Part shown: piece by piece, positions 61,301 through 64,000 of the stretch | Numbering within the stretch: position 1 is the stretch's first letter | Layout of the letters: the number at the start of each line of letters is the position of its first letter | Assembly (NCBI GenBank): GCA_033980235.1 | Contig: CM067067.1 | Coordinates: 14,814,401 to 14,878,400, forward strand | Length of the DNA stretch: 64,000 nt | DNA from: Diadema setosum | Lineage: Eukaryota; Echinodermata; Echinoidea; Diadematoida; Diadematidae | Direction: 5' to 3' | Made by a program: the position numbers and the translations under genes | Notes under the pieces: model-generated | What the model saw: the letters and a program-made list of their open reading frames with translations, nothing else | Databases searched by the model: none | What the model was told of the DNA's origin: nothing

Positions 61301-63880
61301 CTGTAGGATCAGCGGAATATGATGACCTTGAAAATGTATACCCCACTAGGAGTCATCCTTGTTTTCCATTACCCTCAAAACAACATAAACAATGGGTCAT
61401 ATCCTAGCATGACACTGCTTACATGCCCAATGAAATGGCAAGGGAAGCATAAGAGCAAAGTGTGAGGGTAAGACAACCCCATAAGACCAGAAACCATTAT
61501 GACGGACTCACTCATCAGACAGACGGCTCTCCTCCAGAGTTCTCAGCCGTTTCTTCTCCTCTCGCTCCTTCAGTATAACACGCTTGAGGGCACTGGGCTT
61601 TTTCTTGGCGGGCACTTCTCTCTCCTTCCCCCGCTTTATGGGAACAGTCTTGTCTAGAGGGTTGTGCCCCTGTTCAGAGCCAAACAAAGAAACAAAATCC
61701 CTGATTTTCATTTTTTTTCTATTTCTTCTTTAATACTTTTCGTCACATTACATTGATTCACAAAGCTATATCACAAAGTATAACCAAACCCTTTGTTTTT
61801 TAATTATCATTGCACATTCACTGAAATAAATTATCTGACCCTGACAAACTGATTGCTGATCTTCAGCTTTCACTTTTAAAAATGCTCTTCTTGCCTTGTC
61901 AACCAGTTCTATCCCAGCCCATTCCCCACTTTGATGAGAACGAGCAAAACAAATATTTAGTTTTAACAGTAAAAGTGGTTTCCCTTCTTTCCTTGTCACC
62001 CACCGGCATCTTGTCACGGTGCCACGAAATGCAATGGCCTGATGTCTTGACCATCATGCCAAATGGTGCCAAAGGTACATTGGGTGAATGAACTTGTGAC
62101 ATACAGAATTGATTAAATAACTCATTAGACAACAAAATAAAAGGCTTTGGGAGTTATCTTTTTTTTTTCTCCCACATGATCTGTACACTCTTATTGTTAA
62201 GTTGAGCTGGCCTATTCAACCACTTACCCTGGATTTGTCAATCATCTGTGTCCTGGGCTGGACATGGAGAGCAGGAGCCGTCATGGGGGCCACAGTGGCC
62301 ACAGTGGGTGCAAACTGGACATTCCTGATGTGGGAGGTGGGCATCCTCTGCCCCTGCTGCTGCTGCTTAGCCCGTATCTCCTGCTGTTGTTTCTAGGATG
62401 CAAAAGGGAGAGACAAAACAGGTTGTTTCATACACCCCTCTTGACTTAATTGCAGTGGTATGACGACATAAACTCTCTCATCTTCAATTCATTGTTTATA
62501 CAGCAGTCATGAAGTATTGATGGTAATGACACTCAAGTGTGAATGTTCACTTAGAATTTGAAGAAAAAAAACACACACAAAAAAAACAATAAAAACCACA
62601 AAAACGAACAACATTAAATCAGTAGAAGGTCACTGTAAATCTGATCTCAACTAAAGAAGCTACAGGATTTTACAGTTTCACACATTTTTACGAAAAATAT
62701 ACAGTTTATAGAAATCTAATAATTTACCTCCAGAGCAGCCAGCATATCCCCAAGGTCAAATTCAATGGGCATCTTCGTCCGCTTGCCTTGCTTCTTCATA
62801 TTCTCCTGCAGCTGGCGCTGTTCTTCTGTGATTTCTGAGTACTCCTGTAAGAGCAACATCACAACTATTAAGAGAGAGTGAGTGTATGTGTGTGTGTGTG
62901 AATATAATTTTTTTTTTTTCTTGAAGATTCTCAAGTTCACACTTGATCCTTTGCAGGATGATATCCAAAAATTGCTCACTGTAATGATCAACTAAAGGAA
63001 AGGAATTTGACCTTTCATACAGACATATTTTGCCCTTCAGCATCATTCAACATTTATAGAAGTATACAATCATTCTTCCTTAAAAAAAAAAAAACCTAAC
63101 CTACTAGTATGATAAAAGAATATATGTGGTGAGTCATCACATTTTTTATTTTTTATTTTTATTAGAAATATTTTCTATGTAATGAAGTAGAGTAAATTAT
63201 ATAAATTTAAAGCTTTGCATCTAAGCAATCCAGATCTGCCCAAAACCAACAAAATGTTTCCCAAACATTATGTGACTTTTGTGATAACACATCACATACC
63301 TTTGAATACTGTATACACCATACTTTGTGAGTCGAATTTTTTGCAAATCGGGACTTCACAACAATGTCGCAAGTAATTAATTTCTCGATTGTGAAGTACA
63401 GTAATGAATGAAGAAATGTATGTGTGTATGTCACATTCATGTTGGGATCAGAGTTAATATTTTTTTGAGTTATCAAATTCAAGAATAGGACCCAACTAGT
63501 GTAACTTGGTGGAAAATAATAACCCAGTGAAATATATGGCGTATTAAGTAACTGCCCCCACAAAAAAACAAAAACAGAACAAGATAAATAAAAAATATAT
63601 GAATAGAAATACACTGGTATAATATGGAACAAAATGAAAATAAGTAAATGCATAGTCCTAAGAAATATACGCATAAAACATTGAGCTCTTTCTGTGTTTT
63701 CCTAACCTTGGCTGCAGCCTGGGTGGCCATCATGGCCTTCTTGCGTCTTTTCCGTGCATTCCTGCCCTCCTTGATGGTACTCATGACGTTCTGGGGGCTG
63801 AGCAGCTCCTCAGGTTTGATGATGCTGCCGGATTCCACACCCCCTTCCTTCTCGTCTTCCTCACTGGAGCTGTCGTTGGC
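51484..63880 (-). CDS. SECISBP2L: SECIS-binding protein 2-like (SBP2/SBP2L), spliced, 3' part of gene (10 exons)
   Basis: Ten minus-strand exons (63880-63707, 62844-62728, 62392-62228, 61669-61512, 59968-59703, 58953-58752, 58110-58005, 57234-57120, 55120-54966, 52305-51484) join in frame to 759 codons plus TAG. Residues 59-190 contain the SID blocks FDLGDMLAALEKQQQ and ALKRVILKEREEKK. Residues 355-505 are the L7Ae-type RNA-binding domain: KIHSRRFREYCNQVL, RRLVMGLREVTKHLKLKKIK, PLIFALGRKALGRAVNK and VPVSVVGVFNYDGAE. A post-domain block HHMGHNRN...SVISEPISE matches vertebrate SECISBP2L and not SECISBP2 (from memory). The tail is acidic. The family binds SECIS hairpins in selenoprotein mRNAs with the ribosome and EFSec to decode UGA as selenocysteine. 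As known for other invertebrates, this is probably the only SBP2-type gene. The N-terminus is beyond the window. Confidence 0.92.
52383..53701. mobile_element. TGTCTCGCCCA element (family Q), Helentron-like layout with DR1 arrays
   Basis: Left end TGTCTCGCCCA, right end TGGGCGAGACA, exact inverted repeats of 11 bases. The right end is also a hairpin, GTCTCGCC (53672) pairing with GGCGAGAC (53693). Between them are two sets of degenerate tandem repeats (units about 155 and 180 bases; shared marks GGTCACAAACGGACAAAGGG and AGAGTCTTGCAAGTAAACTT) and an ACGGACGG microsatellite (53552-53656). It contains five perfect TGACCTTTGACCT sites. Confidence 0.75.
53552..53656. repeat. (ACGGACGACGG)n microsatellite
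   Basis: GACGGACGACGGACG array next to the 3' hairpin of the element 52383-53701. It makes Arg/Pro/Ser-repeat frames on the minus strand and Asp/Gly/Arg-repeat frames on the plus strand, neither of which is a gene. Confidence 0.92.
53922..54723. mobile_element. piggyBac-like MITE (802 bp, TTAA target)
   Basis: Left end TTAACCCTATTCTAACTGGG, right end CCCAGTTAGAATAGGGTTAA, perfect inverted repeats, with CCC starts and TTAA borders as in piggyBac elements. Next to each end is a GGGGGTCAATTTGACCCCC palindrome. The interior is AT-rich with no transposase. Confidence 0.85.
54966..55120 (-). CDS. SECISBP2L: SECISBP2L-like exon: RNA-binding domain part 3
   Basis: Acceptor tctcag, donor gtaag. GLDEAMDRISALASEQNVPL then IFALGRKALGRAVNKVVPVS and VVGVFNYDGAE. 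The FALGRKALGR motif is the core of SECIS binding in this family and is fully intact. Confidence 0.95.
55280..56649. mobile_element. TGTCCCCGCCG element (family R), Helentron-like layout with 159 bp tandem array
   Basis: Left end TGTCCCCGCCG, right end CGGCGGGGACA, exact 11-base inverted repeats. The right end is also a hairpin, GTCCCC (56619) with GGGGAC (56643), with an inner CGAACTCGTTCG palindrome. An ACGGACGGACAC microsatellite (56560-56605) precedes it. The body is the eight-unit tandem array at 55321-56510. Confidence 0.75.
55321..56510. repeat. Tandem array, 8 units of about 159 bp
   Basis: ATTCTGTGTAGAAG starts at 55351, 55505, 55664, 55823, 55982, 56141, 56298 and 56446: spacings 154, 159, 159, 159, 159, 157 and 148. 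The four central units are the most alike, outer units are more diverged, as expected from unequal exchange. Each unit has GGTCAAAGGTCA and AAAGCAAACGGAATCGAAAT. Confidence 0.92.
57120..57234 (-). CDS. SECISBP2L: SECISBP2L-like exon: RNA-binding domain part 2
   Basis: Acceptor ctgacag; AKMKRRLVMGLREVTKHLKL then KKIKCVIVSPNLERIQSK. It has the L7Ae G-E-V-K region that contacts kink-turn RNA. The donor is gtgctt, a weak one, but the join G|GT makes GGL as in the human IQSKGGLD, which supports it. Confidence 0.92.
57235..58004. other. Intron of SECISBP2L-like gene
   Basis: 770 bases of AT-rich intron; I see nothing else in it. Confidence 0.85.
58005..58110 (-). CDS. SECISBP2L: SECISBP2L-like exon: RNA-binding domain part 1
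   Basis: Acceptor tgtgtag, donor gtacga. YCNQVLDKDIDACCTTLLQT then LVKFQDRQYHKDPAK, an N-terminal helical extension typical of SBP2-type L7Ae domains (human YCNQ.L.KE.D.CVT.LL.ELV.FQ.R.YQKDP). Confidence 0.93.
58111..58751. other. Intron of SECISBP2L-like gene
   Basis: Short intron, no element recognised. Contains A-runs near 58380 and 58520. Confidence 0.85.
58752..58953 (-). CDS. SECISBP2L: SECISBP2L-like exon: Ser-Pro cluster and start of RNA-binding domain
   Basis: Acceptor catgtag, donor gtgagt; phases 1 to 2. APSDRGSFLTFNASQSD is followed by SPLSQMSPLSMSPLSPGSPL, a cluster of Ser-Pro sites also present in vertebrate SECISBP2L (SP..SQ.SP...P.SQGSP, from memory), then KIHSRRFRE, the conserved entry to the RNA-binding domain. 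Confidence 0.92.
58954..59702. other. Intron of SECISBP2L-like gene
   Basis: AT-rich, no recognised element apart from an A-run near 59550. Confidence 0.85.
59703..59968 (-). CDS. SECISBP2L: SECISBP2L-like exon: acidic tract and GFSQ repeats
   Basis: Acceptor tttgcag, donor gtgagt; phases 2 to 1. A run of about 40 mostly Asp/Glu residues is followed by RQDDREEGEEEGQRTD and then a tandem repeat, GLSQGMSSGFSHGFSQGFSQ and one more GFSQ unit. I know no counterpart of the GFSQ repeat in vertebrate proteins. The coding acidic tract is a (GAG/GAT)n-like microsatellite on DNA level and may vary in length. Confidence 0.85.
59996..60472. mobile_element. GGCGGAGGT element (family S copy 2)
   Basis: Shares AGCACTATGAGAGCGCAGAC and CTCTGCCAAGC with the start of the copy at 39150, then CTCGGATCACTACCAAAA, CCTGCAAGTTTCATCC, an AAACAAAC microsatellite and the end CTTGGCGGAGGTAA. 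Both copies have the same ends, so these are the element borders. Confidence 0.75.
60660..60919. mobile_element. GGCGGAGGT element (family S copy 3, 3' half)
   Basis: Starts in the middle of the family at AACCTCAAATATGTGCAGCC and runs to CTTGGCGGAGGTAATA. Very similar to 60190-60472, so it may be a local duplication or a second 5'-truncated insertion. Confidence 0.7.
61512..61669 (-). CDS. SECISBP2L: SECISBP2L-like exon: SID core
   Basis: Acceptor gaacag, donor gtgagt, ends in phase 2. Encodes GHNPLDKTVPIKRGKERE then KKKPSALKRVILKEREEKKR. The ALK(K/R)VILKEREE block is the most conserved part of the SID, needed for selenocysteine insertion in studied SBP2 proteins. Confidence 0.93.
61670..62227. 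other. Intron of SECISBP2L-like gene
   Basis: 558 bases, no element recognised. Confidence 0.85.
62228..62392 (-). CDS. SECISBP2L: SECISBP2L-like exon: Gln-rich SID linker
   Basis: Acceptor cctag, donor gtaagtg; 55 codons. Starts KQQQEIRAKQQQQGQRMP, directly extending the LAALEKQQQ motif, then a Thr/Val/Ala-rich stretch ending QMIDKSR. Confidence 0.9.
62393..62727. other. Intron of SECISBP2L-like gene
   Basis: 335 bases, AT-rich, nothing recognised. Confidence 0.85.
62728..62844 (-). CDS. SECISBP2L: SECISBP2L-like exon: start of SID
   Basis: Acceptor ttacag, donor gtaaat; 39 codons in phase 0: EYSEITEEQRQLQENMKK then MPIEFDLGDMLAALE. The last block is the conserved SID motif, which in human SECISBP2L reads FELGDMLAALE (from memory). 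Confidence 0.92.
62845..63706. other. Intron of SECISBP2L-like gene
   Basis: Holds a (TG)n/(AC)n stretch near 62885 and MITE copy 63308-63548. Confidence 0.8.
63308..63548. mobile_element. MITE with ACTGTATACRCC ends, copy 2
   Basis: Starts ACTGTATACACCATACTTTG and ends AAATATATGGCGTATTAAG; it also shares ATGTCACATTCAT with the copy at 46209. More decayed than that copy. Confidence 0.65.
63707..63880 (-). CDS. SECISBP2L: SECISBP2L-like exon (first in window): basic segment before SID
   Basis: Acceptor gccatcag, donor gttagg; 58 codons in phase 0. Starts ANDSSSEEDEKEGG, then KPEELLSPQNVMSTIKEGRN and ARKRRKKAMMATQAAAK. The RKRRKK cluster is a possible nuclear localisation or RNA-binding patch. 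The last 120 bases of the window look like intron. Confidence 0.85.
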
Positions 63881-64000
63881 CTGATGGCATGTCGGAGAGA
63901 GAAGTTCGTAAACAAATCATGAGCTTTGGAGATAATCTTTATCGATCGTAAGATGACTGAATGTAACATCCCTTTGCAGAGAGCTGCTATGAAGCTTTTA

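Larger units (their letters stand above)
59969..61511. other. Intron of SECISBP2L-like gene
   Basis: Contains a nearly complete family S element (59996-60472) right beside the 3' splice site, a second 3' half (60660-60919), and a weak TACTGTAA...TTACAGTA MITE-like stretch (61041-61222). Confidence 0.8.

Noticed and set aside
1..64000. Bacterial-type systems (operons, defence islands, prophage)
   Set aside because: Exon-intron structure, splice sites and repeat content are those of an animal genome; no bacterial coding is present.

Overview
This window looks like a piece of an intron-rich animal nuclear genome. There are no operons and no bacterial gene packing. About 2 to 3 percent of the bases are coding, in short exons with GT-AG borders, and most of the rest is intron or intergenic DNA full of small non-autonomous transposons. 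The two genes have clear vertebrate relatives but are diverged from them. The repeat families (fold-back elements at TTAA, an element ending in GGCGGAGGTAA, and elements with GTCAAAGGTCA tandem repeats next to ACGG microsatellites) resemble, from memory, those of echinoderm genomes. My best guess is a sea-urchin-like echinoderm or another marine invertebrate deuterostome. No species call can be made from the sequence alone.

Positions 1-36420, plus strand: the 3' half of a PSTPIP1-like gene (F-BAR plus SH3 adaptor). Six coding exons (9701-9780, 11875-11973, 12824-12920, 16153-16350, 21207-21301, 36256-36420) join in one frame into 243 residues. They encode the end of the F-BAR domain, a Pro/Ser/Asn-rich linker and a C-terminal SH3 domain that is split by a 15 kb intron. 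The N-terminal exons lie before the window; positions 1-9700 are intron.

Positions 36421-51483: the space between two convergent genes, holding both 3' UTRs and many MITEs, two large hairpins and one tRNA-derived SINE. I see no other convincing gene here.

Positions 51484-63880, minus strand: the 3' part of a SECIS-binding protein 2-like gene (SECISBP2L/SBP2 family). Ten exons join in frame into 759 residues that carry the SID region, a Ser-Pro-rich linker, the L7Ae-type RNA-binding domain and a long acidic C-terminal tail. The N-terminal exons lie beyond position 64000. This protein family recruits the selenocysteine machinery to selenoprotein mRNAs; PSTPIP proteins link curved membranes to actin and phosphatases. 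Nothing suggests that the two genes work together; they are only neighbours.

The most interesting non-genic content is (1) three unrelated-in-sequence element families (39150-39655 and 59996-60472; 52383-53701; 55280-56649) that share one architecture: a short 5' inverted repeat, a body, an ACGG/AAAC microsatellite and a 3' hairpin that contains the 3' inverted repeat, reminiscent of Helentron-type (HINE) elements; (2) arrays in two of these that repeat perfect DR1 nuclear-receptor motifs inside introns of the SECISBP2L-like gene; (3) many different fold-back elements that all use TTAA as target site, including six copies of a ~92 bp element; (4) a pogo/Tigger-like element nested in one of the TTAA elements with a TA duplication; (5) a hAT-like element with a perfect 8 bp target duplication; and (6) a 722 bp palindrome with smaller palindromes inside it.
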